64,000 nucleotides of DNA from contig ONDH01000001.1 in assembly GCA_900316505.1 (NCBI GenBank), positions 62,001 through 126,000 on the forward strand. Direction: 5' to 3'. Of this stretch, positions 39,332 through 47,711 are shown piece by piece. The stretch comes from an uncultured Prevotellaceae bacterium (GTDB taxonomy: Bacteria; Bacteroidota; Bacteroidia; Bacteroidales; Bacteroidaceae). Within the stretch, counting starts at the first letter, position 1. Each line of letters begins with the position of its first letter. The notes under the pieces are model-generated. The model had not been told where the DNA came from, did not search any database, and saw only the letters and a program-made list of their open reading frames with translations. The translations under genes and the position numbers were made by a program.

Positions 39332-40675
39332 ATGAGAACCTATACAACCCTCTTTTTGCTCGGCTTGGCGTTGAGCGTGTTTGCTGCTCGGAAGGGTAAG
39401 CAGATGACAGACCGTGAGGTGTGGGTGGACATCATGTACCAGATGGCAGCACCCGTGATGAAGAATATGGCAGAAGGAAAGCTGCAGCAAGTGATGGACA
39501 CTACGGGCGGCAATAAGAATCTGGAACTGTCGCCTACATGGGATAACCGTGATAAGAAAGTCGCTTATATGGAGGCGTTTGGACGTTTGTTGGCAGGGGT
39601 GGCTCCTTGGCTGAATTTGCCTGATGATGATTCTCCTGAAAGCGCTAAGCGAAAGCAATTGCGTGAGTGGACACGAAAGGCAATCATCAATGCTGTAAAT
39701 CCAGATTCTCCTGACCGCCTTGGATGGGAGAACGGAGGACAGACATTGGTGGATGGTGCTTTTCTCGTGGAAGGGCTTTATCGAGGTTATGACTCATTGT
39801 GGGTGCCGCTTCCTAAAGAGACCAAAGACCTTTATATTAAGGAACTGCAGGGTTTGCGCCGCTACGACCCTCCCTATACGAATTGGCTGCTTTTTATTGC
39901 CATGGAAGAGAGTTTCCTGATGTATGTGGGAGCACCTTACGACCCCTATCGCATCAAGATGAGTTTGGCAAAGGTGGAAGAGTGGTATATTGGCGATGGT
40001 GTTTATAGCGATGGCCCCTCATTTGCATTCGACTACTATAATTCGTTTGTTATCCAGCCGATGTATGTGGAGTGTCTGGAGATGATTGCAGCCAAGCGTC
40101 CCAACGACAGTTATTTGATTTTCAGCAAGACCAATGACAAGACGCGTGGTGCCAAGAATCGTCTGCAGGAAGCAGTGAAGCGCATGCAGAAATGGTCAGT
40201 CATTCTCGAACGCCTCATTTCGCCAGAAGGCACATTCCCCGTAGTGGGGAGAAGCATCCCTTATCGCATGGCGACGATGCAGCCCTTGGCACAATTGGCA
40301 TGGAGAAAAAAGTTACCGCAGGAACTGCATAATGGACAGGTTCGTGCAGCCCTTACCGCAGTGGCTAACAGGATGTTCTACGGACAGCTGGAAAATCCTG
40401 ATAAGAGCGCCAAATCAATGAGCAGAAACTACAATGAGGGAGGGTTCCTGACAATAGGGTTTGTGGGGTCTCATCCCAACGTGGCAGATTGGTACACCAA
40501 CAATGGTTCTCTGTATGTGACCAGCCTCGCCTTCCTTCCTTTGGGACTTCCTGAAACAGACCCTTTCTGGACAGATCCTGCCGAGAAGTGGACGAGCAAA
40601 AAAGCTTGGGAAGGGGATGACTTCCCGAAAGACCACAAATGGGACATTAACAGTCAAAAGCTTTATTGGGAATAA
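39332..40675 (+). CDS. secreted DUF2264 protein
   Basis: 447 residues from MRTYTTLFLLG (Met at 39326 is an alternative); frame upstream of this is only the heptamer array. Signal peptide 1-18. The body fits DUF2264: ETFG/EAFGRLLAGVAPWLNLP, WENGGQTLVDGAFLVEGL, YTNWLLFIAMEESFL, GDGVYSDGPSFAFDYYNSFVIQP and PVVGRSIPYRMA. The family is predicted to form an alpha/alpha toroid like that of polysaccharide-degrading enzymes and may act on glycans; no activity is established from sequence. A strong hairpin follows. Confidence 0.9.
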   Translation: MRTYTTLFLLGLALSVFAARKGKQMTDREVWVDIMYQMAAPVMKNMAEGKLQQVMDTTGGNKNLELSPTWDNRDKKVAYMEAFGRLLAGVAPWLNLPDDDSPESAKRKQLREWTRKAIINAVNPDSPDRLGWENGGQTLVDGAFLVEGLYRGYDSLWVPLPKETKDLYIKELQGLRRYDPPYTNWLLFIAMEESFLMYVGAPYDPYRIKMSLAKVEEWYIGDGVYSDGPSFAFDYYNSFVIQPMYVECLEMIAAKRPNDSYLIFSKTNDKTRGAKNRLQEAVKRMQKWSVILERLISPEGTFPVVGRSIPYRMATMQPLAQLAWRKKLPQELHNGQVRAALTAVANRMFYGQLENPDKSAKSMSRNYNEGGFLTIGFVGSHPNVADWYTNNGSLYVTSLAFLPLGLPETDPFWTDPAEKWTSKKAWEGDDFPKDHKWDINSQKLYWE

Positions 40676-40710
40676 CAGAAAGGCTAAATGATCAATGAAA
40701 AGTAATAAAA

Positions 40711-40764
40711 TTGCTACCGCAATAGTCGCCCAACGTTGGCACACTATTGCGGTAGCAAATTTTT
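40711..40764. terminator. TTGCTACCGCAATAGT hairpin, bidirectional terminator
   Basis: Perfect 16-bp stem (40711-40726 with 40743-40758), then TTTTT. The loop contains the palindrome CCAACGTTGG. Shares the TTGCTACCGCA core with 12020-12080; both lie between convergent genes. Confidence 0.88.
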
Positions 40765-40781
40765 CACTTTTACTTTTTACC

Positions 40782-41201
40782 TTAGAAGGGAAGGTCGTCG
40801 CCCTCGTTAGGTGTAGCCTCGAATGTGTTCTGTGCAGGAGCTTGTTCTGCCGGTGGGAAAGGTGCGGCAGGCTGTGCAGCAGCAACGGGTTGTGCGGCAG
40901 GTTGAGCGGCAATAGGAGCAGCAGGTGTTGCAGGCACCACATTCCATGCACGGATGTCATTGTACCATCTGCTATTGTACTCGCGGGCATTGATGTCGAA
41001 AGATACAGTCACCTCTTGCCCTTCCTGGATATTGAAGCGATTGAGGTTGTCCTCTCCAAACACGTTAAAGACCATTCTCTTGGGGAATTGCCCCACAGTT
41101 TCCTCTATCACGAAGTCTTGCATCTTCCAGGGATTACCTGTCCTGCTTGACACGCCAGTGCGTTGTTCCAGCGCCTTGATAATTCTTCCAGTAAATTCCA
41201 T
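40782..41201 (-). CDS. DUF3127 protein with SSB-like C-terminal tip
   Basis: 139 residues. The N-terminal OB-like DUF3127 domain (1-88) has RIIKALEQRTGVSSRTGNPW, FVIEETVGQFPKRMVFNVFG and VSFDINAREYNSRWYNDIRA. A flexible Ala/Pro/Gln-rich linker follows and the protein ends EGDDLPF, very like the acidic tip through which single-stranded-DNA-binding proteins recruit partners. It may bind single-stranded DNA, but this is inferred. It is divergent from dnaN and the two promoters overlap. Confidence 0.85.
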   Translation of the reverse strand: MEFTGRIIKALEQRTGVSSRTGNPWKMQDFVIEETVGQFPKRMVFNVFGEDNLNRFNIQEGQEVTVSFDINAREYNSRWYNDIRAWNVVPATPAAPIAAQPAAQPVAAAQPAAPFPPAEQAPAQNTFEATPNEGDDLPF

Positions 41202-41243
41202 ATTTTTCTATCTATTTATGTTACATAATTATAAAATCAGCCA

Positions 41244-41274
41244 CAAAAGTACGCTTTTTTTTTGTATTGTCAAA
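41244..41274 (-). promoter_or_regulatory. promoter of the DUF3127 gene
   Basis: Minus strand: TTTG (41274-41271), 19 nt, TACTTTTG (41251-41244). Confidence 0.75.
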
Positions 41275-41291
41275 ACTTCTCCATAACTTTG
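41261..41291 (+). promoter_or_regulatory. promoter of dnaN
   Basis: TTTG (41261-41264), 19 nt, TAACTTTG (41284-41291). It overlaps the divergent DUF3127 promoter by 14 bp, so the two genes may compete or be coregulated. Confidence 0.8.
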
Positions 41292-41314
41292 TGTTCAAAT
41301 AAATATTTTTGACC

Positions 41315-42439
41315 ATGAGATTTAATGTTTCAAGTACCAGTCTCAGCAATCGCTTGCAGACGATAAGTAGGGTTCAGAGTTCAAAGAACGCCCTGCCAAT
41401 ACTCGATTGTATTCTTTTTGAGCTCGTTGATGGTGTGTTGAAGATGACGGCATCGGATAGCGAGACTACTATGGTGACAACAGTGGAGGTGACGGATGCA
41501 GATGGTGAAGGTAAATTCGCCATTGGTGCGAAGCAGCTCATCAGTTCGGTGAAGGAAATCTCTGAACAGCCCATCACCTTTCAGGTGGATCAAAACACGT
41601 TTGCTATTGAGATTACTTATCAAAACGGTAAGTATAATTTGATAGGGCAGAATGGTTATGAGTTCCCTGTTTCCAGCAGTGTGAACGACTCTTCCCGCAA
41701 CCTTTCCATTGATGCTCAGGTGATGTTTAATGGCATCAATCGTAGCCTCTTTGCTGCAGCAGACGATGAACTTCGTCCACAAATGAATGGAGTCTATTTT
41801 GACATGACCCAGGAAAGCATTACGTTTGTGGCAAGCGATGGCCATAAATTGGTGCGTAACCGTGTGTTCTCCGCTCATGTTGACGAACCATCAGCATTCA
41901 TTCTGCCAAAGAAGCCAGCGCTCTTGCTGAAGGCTGTTCTTCCTAAGGCTGAAGGTGATGCCGTGGTGCGTTTTGATGACCGCAATGCAGAGATTCAATT
42001 GACCGATTATACAATCAGCTGTCGTTTGATTGAAGGTCGTTATCCTAACTACAATTCTGTCATTCCGACAGACAACCCATTCCGTGTGACAGCAGACCGC
42101 ATGGCTTTCATCAGTGCATTGCGTCGTGTCAGCGTTTTCGCCAGCCAAAGTAGCGCACTTATCAAGGTGCATGTGGATCAAGGTACATTGACCGTTTCTG
42201 CACAAGATTTGGATTTCTCCACATCGGCAGAAGAACACATCATGTGCGATTACGATGGTACTCCAATGAGCATCGGCTTCAATGGTCCATTCTTGATTGA
42301 TGTGCTTAACAGCATCAACAGCAATGACATCATACTCGAGCTTGCCGATCCAAGCCGTGCAGGTGTCATCATGCCAGCAGAGCAAGAGGAGAGTGAAGAC
42401 CTCATCATGCTGCTGATGCCAATGATGCTGAAAGACTAA
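41315..42439 (+). CDS. dnaN: DNA polymerase III sliding clamp (beta subunit)
   Basis: 374 residues from MRFNVSSTSLSNRLQTI. Three clamp domains with recognisable KNALPILDCILFEL, LRPQMNGVYFDM, SDGHKLVRN, ILPKKPALLL, RLIEGRYPNYNSVIP and a C-terminal LLMPMMLKD. The dimeric ring tethers polymerase III to DNA. dnaA is not adjacent, so this locus is not the replication origin by synteny. Strong terminator downstream. Confidence 0.97.
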   Translation: MRFNVSSTSLSNRLQTISRVQSSKNALPILDCILFELVDGVLKMTASDSETTMVTTVEVTDADGEGKFAIGAKQLISSVKEISEQPITFQVDQNTFAIEITYQNGKYNLIGQNGYEFPVSSSVNDSSRNLSIDAQVMFNGINRSLFAAADDELRPQMNGVYFDMTQESITFVASDGHKLVRNRVFSAHVDEPSAFILPKKPALLLKAVLPKAEGDAVVRFDDRNAEIQLTDYTISCRLIEGRYPNYNSVIPTDNPFRVTADRMAFISALRRVSVFASQSSALIKVHVDQGTLTVSAQDLDFSTSAEEHIMCDYDGTPMSIGFNGPFLIDVLNSINSNDIILELADPSRAGVIMPAEQEESEDLIMLLMPMMLKD

Positions 42440-42458
42440 AAGGAATACTCACAAAGAC

Positions 42459-42496
42459 AGCCACCCTTCCTGTATGGTGGAAGGGTGGCTCTTTTT
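42459..42496 (+). terminator. terminator between dnaN and coaBC
   Basis: AGCCACCCTTCC (42459-42470) and GGAAGGGTGGCT (42479-42490), then CTTTTT. It ends 13 bp before the coaBC start, so coaBC depends on read-through or a promoter inside the hairpin region. Confidence 0.92.
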
Positions 42497-42508
42497 ATCA
42501 ATAGGTAT

Positions 42509-43723
42509 ATGCTACAAGGAAAGAAAATAGTGCTTGGCATCACGGGCAGTATTGCTGCCTACAAGTCATGTCTCATTATCCGCCAACTTATCAAGAAAGG
42601 GGCAGAGGTGCAGGTGGTCATCACGCCAGCAGGCAAGGAGTTCATCACACCCATCACTCTTTCTGCTCTGACGAGCAAGCCTGTCATCAGCGAGTTTTTT
42701 GCTCAGCGCGATGGCACGTGGCACTCTCATGTCGATTTGGGTTTGTGGGCTGATGCGATGCTGATAGCTCCTGCTACGGCATCCACCATTGGCAAGATGG
42801 CAAATGGGGTGGCAGACAATATGCTCATCACCACTTATCTGTCGATGAAAGCGCCTGTTTTCATTGCTCCTGCCATGGATTTGGACATGTATGCACATCC
42901 TTCCACACAGCAGAACCTGAAAACCTTGCAGTCATATGGCAACCATATCATAGAGCCAGGCACAGGTTTCTTGGCATCGAAATTGGAAGGCAAGGGACGA
43001 ATGGAAGAGCCTGAAAACATTGTGGCTCGTTTAGAGCAGTTCTTTGCTCAGCAAGAGAGCGCTTCCCTGTCAAGCAGTATGAATGGCAAGAAGGTACTCA
43101 TTACAGCTGGTCCCACCTACGAAAAGATAGATCCTGTCCGTTTCATCGGTAACTATTCATCGGGCAAGATGGGCTTTGCCTTGGCAAACGAATGTGCCGC
43201 TCGTGGTGCTCAAGTTGAATTGGTTTGTGGTCCTGTCTCATCTTCAATGCAAGTGACACATCCGAACATCCATCGCACCAATGTGGAGAGTGCCCGCGAG
43301 ATGTATGAGGCATGCAAAGCATTGTATCCATCGATGAATTCAGCCATTTTATGTGCTGCTGTTGCCGATTATGCTCCTGAGCATACAGCAGAACAGAAGA
43401 TTAAGAGAACGGCGGATGATATGGTCATTCGCTTAAAGCCCAATCCTGACATCGCCGCTTCATTAGGTCAAATGAAGCAACAAGGGCAGACACTTGTCGG
43501 TTTTGCGCTTGAAACCAATGATGAGGAATCGAATGCGCAAGCCAAGCTGAAGAAGAAAAACTTCGATTTCATCGTGCTAAATAGTCTCAAGGATGAAGGC
43601 GCAGGATTCCGTACCGACACTAATAAAGTCACCATCATCACTGCTGAGACAAAAAAAGACTACCCCCTCAAGAGTAAGGAGGAGGTAGCCAAGGATATTG
43701 TTGACGAGTTGGAACGTCTTTAA
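42509..43723 (+). CDS. coaBC: bifunctional phosphopantothenoylcysteine decarboxylase/synthetase
   Basis: 404 residues from MLQGKKIVLGITGSIAAYK. The CoaC flavoprotein half (1-180) has the catalytic His in TWHSHVDLG and PAMDLDMY in place of PxMNxxMW; the loop that carries a Cys in E. coli reads GFLASKLEGKGRMEEP here, without Cys. The CoaB half starts at MNGKKVLITAGPTYEKIDPV with FIGNYSSGKMG and AAVADYAP. The protein performs two steps of coenzyme A synthesis. It ends convergently with the LURP-one gene, with a 4-bp overlap. Confidence 0.95.
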   Translation: MLQGKKIVLGITGSIAAYKSCLIIRQLIKKGAEVQVVITPAGKEFITPITLSALTSKPVISEFFAQRDGTWHSHVDLGLWADAMLIAPATASTIGKMANGVADNMLITTYLSMKAPVFIAPAMDLDMYAHPSTQQNLKTLQSYGNHIIEPGTGFLASKLEGKGRMEEPENIVARLEQFFAQQESASLSSSMNGKKVLITAGPTYEKIDPVRFIGNYSSGKMGFALANECAARGAQVELVCGPVSSSMQVTHPNIHRTNVESAREMYEACKALYPSMNSAILCAAVADYAPEHTAEQKIKRTADDMVIRLKPNPDIAASLGQMKQQGQTLVGFALETNDEESNAQAKLKKKNFDFIVLNSLKDEGAGFRTDTNKVTIITAETKKDYPLKSKEEVAKDIVDELERL

Positions 43724-44307
43724 TTTCCCTCTTTCAGAATCATGTCGATAGCTGCTGCAACAGATGCAATGGCTATGCGTGTGTTTTCATCAGTCACACT
43801 TGGCTCGATGTTGACAGCATATTTATCTGCTGTGGTGAAGAGTTCCTTTGCCATTCCATTCCATTTCTTGTCCACTGTGCCAATCTGCTGACCTGCAGCA
43901 TCGGTGATTTCGAAATTCCATGCCTTCCAGTCACCCTTGATGGTGGCGATTTCCTGTCCCATATTGTTGAGGATGGTGAATTTGGGCTTCAGCAACGAGA
44001 ACTTCTGCTTGAAATAACCGATGGGCGCACCAGCCTCGTTGAAGATTTGCACCTTCGACATGAACAAGGTCAAACCACGCTTCAGTTGAGCGATGCATTT
44101 GCCGTCAGCGTTCAAGATGTTGAGTTCAAAAGGCACCATACCCTTGCTCAGCACAAAGTCGAGCAAGATGTAAGTAAGAGGTTTGTGCTCTTGAATGGCA
44201 CCAATTTCCTGCCCTTCTCCATTGTACACCTTATAGGCATTGGAGAGTTTGAAAGCAGCGATTTTCTCGTCAATGACGAACGTGTTGTTAGAAAAGAATT
44301 TGTCCAT
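43720..44307 (-). CDS. LURP-one/scramblase-like protein
   Basis: 195 residues, no signal peptide. A repeated pattern of short strands ending in G-x-x-I/V (EGQEIGAIQEHK, AGAPIGYFKQKF, MGQEIATIKGDW, AGQQIGTVDKKW) matches the LURP-one-related/phospholipid-scramblase-like tubby fold, with one C-terminal hydrophobic helix (IAIASVAAAIDMIL). Such proteins are membrane-associated in other organisms. It is the last gene of the compact caspase/thioredoxin operon, 24 bp after the nearest caspase gene. Confidence 0.85.
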   Translation of the reverse strand: MDKFFSNNTFVIDEKIAAFKLSNAYKVYNGEGQEIGAIQEHKPLTYILLDFVLSKGMVPFELNILNADGKCIAQLKRGLTLFMSKVQIFNEAGAPIGYFKQKFSLLKPKFTILNNMGQEIATIKGDWKAWNFEITDAAGQQIGTVDKKWNGMAKELFTTADKYAVNIEPSVTDENTRIAIASVAAAIDMILKEGN

Positions 44308-44331
44308 GTTGTTCCTGAATTGAAAGGTTTA

Positions 44332-45306
44332 TTATTTCTTGGAAATGCTCATATAGCGCATGCCATGTTGGGTGTTCTCACATGAAGTGGTCTTTCTTCG
44401 TGCTGATTCGATGGCATTGTCAACGAGTCGTTGCCAATTGGGAGATTCTGTTTGGGTGGCGCTTGCCTCTTTGCGCAGTTGCGCAATGAACGATTGGGTG
44501 AAGGCACTCCCAGTTCCGTCAAAAGACCAGGCATATTCACCTGGTTTTGCTGCAGTGGCAAGGATGACTCCCTTTGTACCCAGAAAGAGCTCTTGCATCC
44601 TTTTCTTGCTCACCCGTGTATTGGTGCGGCTGTAGAGCGTGTTCTCTTTCTGTCGGGGTCCATATTCGCCAAATTTGGAGTTACAGCAGTCGGTGATGAC
44701 CACGCTCAAACGTGCTCCCTTCGCTTTGATGGCGTTGTAGATGTCTGTGGTGGCCACATAATTTCCATACACATCATCCTCGGGCCCTATCATGCAAATG
44801 TTGGGGTACATGTCCTTTTGGTCATCCCAACGAAATCCATGTCCGTTGAAACAGAAGAAGACGATGTCGTTTTGGGCAGGTTTCAAATTGGAGATGGCAT
44901 TGGCAAGATTGCGCTTGTTGTAGGCTCTGTTGGCGGTGATGTTGGTGATGCTCACCTCGATGCCCAGACACTGTGTAATGGCTTTCAGTTCCTTATTGAG
45001 TGCCAAGTTGTCATAAGCGTCATCTTCACCGATGTTCTCATCATAGGTGTCAGCCACAAGAATTGCCCACATCTTGCAAGGTGCATTATTGTTGGTGTTG
45101 GTAGGTCGTGTGTTGACTTTCCCGTTGCTGCCACCTTGCACAATGGCTTTGCCCATTGTCTCCTCATCCTCCTCTGCCACGTAGAAAGACTGATATTCAG
45201 CCTCCTGCTCAGCATCGGAGAAGGAAGCCAGTGTGTCAGTGCCTTCTTGCGCATGTGCAAAAGAGGCTATACAAAGCGATAATATGAATAAGAATGGGAA
45301 TCTCAT
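44332..45306 (-). CDS. secreted caspase-like protease (C14), shorter paralogue
   Basis: 324 residues with a signal peptide (1-20, ending AHAQ), an acidic low-complexity linker to about residue 75, then a caspase/metacaspase domain. The dyad is His156 in NGHGFR and Cys208 in TDCCNS; strands VFFCFNGHG and LSVVITDCC are the core. TRVSKKRMQELFLGTKGVIL resembles the p10-like part. It should act outside the cytoplasm. It sits 19 bp after the thioredoxin gene and 24 bp before the LURP-one gene. A second caspase gene lies two genes upstream. Confidence 0.9.
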   Translation of the reverse strand: MRFPFLFILSLCIASFAHAQEGTDTLASFSDAEQEAEYQSFYVAEEDEETMGKAIVQGGSNGKVNTRPTNTNNNAPCKMWAILVADTYDENIGEDDAYDNLALNKELKAITQCLGIEVSITNITANRAYNKRNLANAISNLKPAQNDIVFFCFNGHGFRWDDQKDMYPNICMIGPEDDVYGNYVATTDIYNAIKAKGARLSVVITDCCNSKFGEYGPRQKENTLYSRTNTRVSKKRMQELFLGTKGVILATAAKPGEYAWSFDGTGSAFTQSFIAQLRKEASATQTESPNWQRLVDNAIESARRKTTSCENTQHGMRYMSISKK

Positions 45307-45325
45307 ATTTTTACCATTTGCTGAA

Positions 45326-45913
45326 TCACATTTCTAACATTTGCTGAATCATCTTGTCAAATTCCTCCTGCGATTGAGCACCGCTGTTCATCTGGATGTC
45401 TTCGCCGTTGCAGAAGAAGATGGTGGGAAGTCCGTCAATTCCATAGAGTTGCATCAACTCCTCGTTCTCGTCAGCGTTGACCTTATAGAACTGCACCAAT
45501 CCCTTATACTTCTTTGCCAGAGCCTTCATGTAGGGGTCGATTTGCTTGCAGTAACCACACCAGTCAGCCCAGAAGTCAACCACACAAGGACCTTTACCAA
45601 TATAGGTGTCATAGTTTTTCTTCGATGCCACCAACTGATAGAACTGCTTGGCATTGATGGGGCGGCAAGTGCCATCTCCCCAGTTAGCTGGCACTACAAT
45701 GGTGCTCTCTTCTCCTGGTGCCACGTTGTCGTTGCTTGCATTGTTGTCCATCTCCTCATCGTCCTCGTAATACTCATCCGAGCTTTCCTCCTCATACTCT
45801 TCCGTTTGCGATTCTTCATCGAAGTCCAGGCAACCACCCACACAAGTGACTATACCTACAAGGACAAAAAGGGCTAAGATGATGCCCAACGCAATTTTGA
45901 TGATAAGTTTCAT
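45326..45913 (-). CDS. membrane-anchored thioredoxin-like protein
   Basis: 195 residues: an N-terminal hydrophobic anchor (about 4-24) followed by VGGC28, a possible lipobox; a very acidic linker (29-58); then a thioredoxin fold with ADWCGYCKQ (Cys119, Cys122) and the cis-Pro in DGLPTIFF. It should face the periplasm and reduce or exchange disulfides. It lies between the two caspase genes (13 and 19 bp gaps), so it may keep their catalytic cysteines reduced; this is inference. Confidence 0.9.
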   Translation of the reverse strand: MKLIIKIALGIILALFVLVGIVTCVGGCLDFDEESQTEEYEEESSDEYYEDDEEMDNNASNDNVAPGEESTIVVPANWGDGTCRPINAKQFYQLVASKKNYDTYIGKGPCVVDFWADWCGYCKQIDPYMKALAKKYKGLVQFYKVNADENEELMQLYGIDGLPTIFFCNGEDIQMNSGAQSQEEFDKMIQQMLEM

Positions 45914-45926
45914 ATGCTAATCGTTT

Positions 45927-47318
45927 TTATTGTTTGATTCTAATCATTTTCATTCCATGCTGCGCCTTTGTGTTTGCATTATTCTGCGATTTGGCAGTTG
46001 CAGCAGTTAGTGCATCTGTCACCAAGGTCTCCCAATCGGGCAGTTGGGTTGAGAGTGCACTGATTTGAGCGCGCAGGCTTTCCAACAGGCTCAACGTGAA
46101 AAAGCCGCCATTCACGCCACACCAAGACATCTCTCCCGGACTTGCAGCAGTGGCAATTAAGCTACCGTTGGCATCTACAAATAGCCGTTCCAGTTTCTTG
46201 ACATCAAAGTTGTTGTTTGAACGTGAGAACAGCGTGCTGGTATTGATGATTGGCGTGGTTTCTCCTATCTGGTTGTTGCAGCAATCGCTGAACACAAGGC
46301 TCAGTCGCGCCCCTTTCCCCACCAGTTCCTTGTACACGTCGCTGACAGCCACATAATTCTTTGTGGGGTCGTCATAGCTGGTTGGGCAGAGATCCATGTT
46401 GGGGTAATAGTCCTGTTGGTCGTCAAAACGGAATCCATGTCCTGTATAGACGAAGATGACCACATCATCGCTATTCGGTTGGAAGTTACGTATCAGTTGT
46501 GCAAGATTGTCCTTGCTGTAGTTCTTTCCTCTGATGCCCTTGAAATCATACTTCATGCCCAGCACCCTCGCAATGCCTCCAAATTCGCTGTTGAGATTCA
46601 CCAAATCCTTTGCGCAAGCAGAACCAATGTCGCTCACGTTGGTGTTGGCAACAACAATCAAGTGCAAGGTTGGTGCAGCATCAGCACTTCCGGTTCCTAA
46701 TGTGTTCCCTCCCTCTCCAGGAGCAATGTTCTCCCCTTCGTTGACAGGTATGTCGGGATCATTCTCAATGTCAGTAAATATCGGGTCGTCCACCGTCACC
46801 TCAATGTCTTGGTGCGGCACGTTTTGATTCTTCACCAGTTGGATGCCGTTGAGCATCATCCTATATTCGGGTTCATCCTCTCCGTAGAATTGGGAGATGT
46901 ATGTTTCATCCATGCTTTCAAGACTGATTTCGTTGAAATATTCAGTCTCAATATAGCTGTTGGTCTTTTTGATGTTGTAGGTGACAAAGGGCTTCTCGCT
47001 GATGTCACTCGCATCGTCTTCTTCCCAAAACCACAGGAAGACAGGGAATTTCTTCTCCACAGGATAATAAGCCATGATGCCCACATCCTCCTCGTCGCTC
47101 TTCTCCTCAATCATGTTCAGGTACGGTGATTCGAAAACCGTGCCAGCCTCAAGCGATTCTGGTGTGATGAGACGCATCTTACAGTTGTCGTCACTGTAAT
47201 AAATCATCAATCCGAGATACTCCACTCCGTCGTACGTGTAGTTCACCTCGTAGAACGTTTGTGCCTGCAGCGAGAGTGTGAGGCACAGCAACAGGAAAAA
47301 GGTCTGTAATCTTCGCAT
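45927..47318 (-). CDS. secreted caspase-like protease (C14), longer paralogue
   Basis: 463 residues from MRRLQTFFLLLCL; signal peptide 1-20. A 190-residue N-terminal beta-rich domain rich in Tyr, Glu and Asp precedes a linker and the caspase domain, with His294 in YTGHGFR and Cys347 in FSDCCNN. The C-terminal part (FVDANGSLIATAASPGEMSW) aligns with the other paralogue (FLGTKGVILATAAKPGEYAW). It is the first of four tightly packed genes. A hairpin (47343-47376) lies just upstream. Substrate unknown. Confidence 0.9.
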   Translation of the reverse strand: MRRLQTFFLLLCLTLSLQAQTFYEVNYTYDGVEYLGLMIYYSDDNCKMRLITPESLEAGTVFESPYLNMIEEKSDEEDVGIMAYYPVEKKFPVFLWFWEEDDASDISEKPFVTYNIKKTNSYIETEYFNEISLESMDETYISQFYGEDEPEYRMMLNGIQLVKNQNVPHQDIEVTVDDPIFTDIENDPDIPVNEGENIAPGEGGNTLGTGSADAAPTLHLIVVANTNVSDIGSACAKDLVNLNSEFGGIARVLGMKYDFKGIRGKNYSKDNLAQLIRNFQPNSDDVVIFVYTGHGFRFDDQQDYYPNMDLCPTSYDDPTKNYVAVSDVYKELVGKGARLSLVFSDCCNNQIGETTPIINTSTLFSRSNNNFDVKKLERLFVDANGSLIATAASPGEMSWCGVNGGFFTLSLLESLRAQISALSTQLPDWETLVTDALTAATAKSQNNANTKAQHGMKMIRIKQ

Positions 47319-47342
47319 AGCGTGAAAAGTCTGAAAAATGAA

Positions 47343-47376
47343 GAAAGTTTGCTTGCTCTTCAGCAAACAAACTTTC
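47343..47376 (-). terminator. hairpin between small lipoprotein and caspase genes
   Basis: GAAAGTTTG pairs with CAAACTTTC and TTGCT with AGCAA, with one unpaired base per side. On the minus strand it is followed by TTCATTTTT. It may partly terminate the lipoprotein transcript before the caspase operon. Confidence 0.65.
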
Positions 47377-47430
47377 CCTTGTAAGCTAGATAGCTTTGTT
47401 CGTTATGTCTGAGATGACAATTCGCAGGAA

Positions 47431-47643
47431 TTATTCCTCAACGAAAGCTTCAACAGAGTCAACTGCTGCATCGAGTGTGTCGAGAGCTGCGTTAGCTTCG
47501 TCAAGCTCTGCATTTGCTGAATCAGCAATTGCTGCGAGAGAGTCTGCTGCCTTCTGGATTTCGTCGAGCTGGCTAGCACAACCGTTGCAAGAAGCGAATG
47601 AAATGGCAACGAGTGCCATAGCTGCGAAAAGAATCTTTTTCAT
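47431..47643 (-). CDS. small helical lipoprotein
   Basis: 70 residues: MKKILFAAMALVAISFASC (Cys19 lipid attachment), then about 50 residues of Ala/Asp/Glu-rich helix (DEIQKAADSLAAIADSANAE and onward) likely to form a coiled coil, as in Lpp-like lipoproteins. It lacks the C-terminal lysine of Lpp and ends in acidic residues. It lies 69 bp after the TM2 gene and 112 bp before the caspase operon. Function unknown. Confidence 0.8.
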   Translation of the reverse strand: MKKILFAAMALVAISFASCNGCASQLDEIQKAADSLAAIADSANAELDEANAALDTLDAAVDSVEAFVEE

Positions 47644-47711
47644 AATGTTTTTTGTTAAATGTTACTTTTGCTTTTACTTAATTATAAAAACACCATTTTG
47701 TTGGTGAGAAA

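Noticed and set aside
44431-45282. 283-codon frame opposite the shorter caspase gene
   Set aside because: The minus-strand gene has the signal peptide and catalytic motifs; this frame has none.
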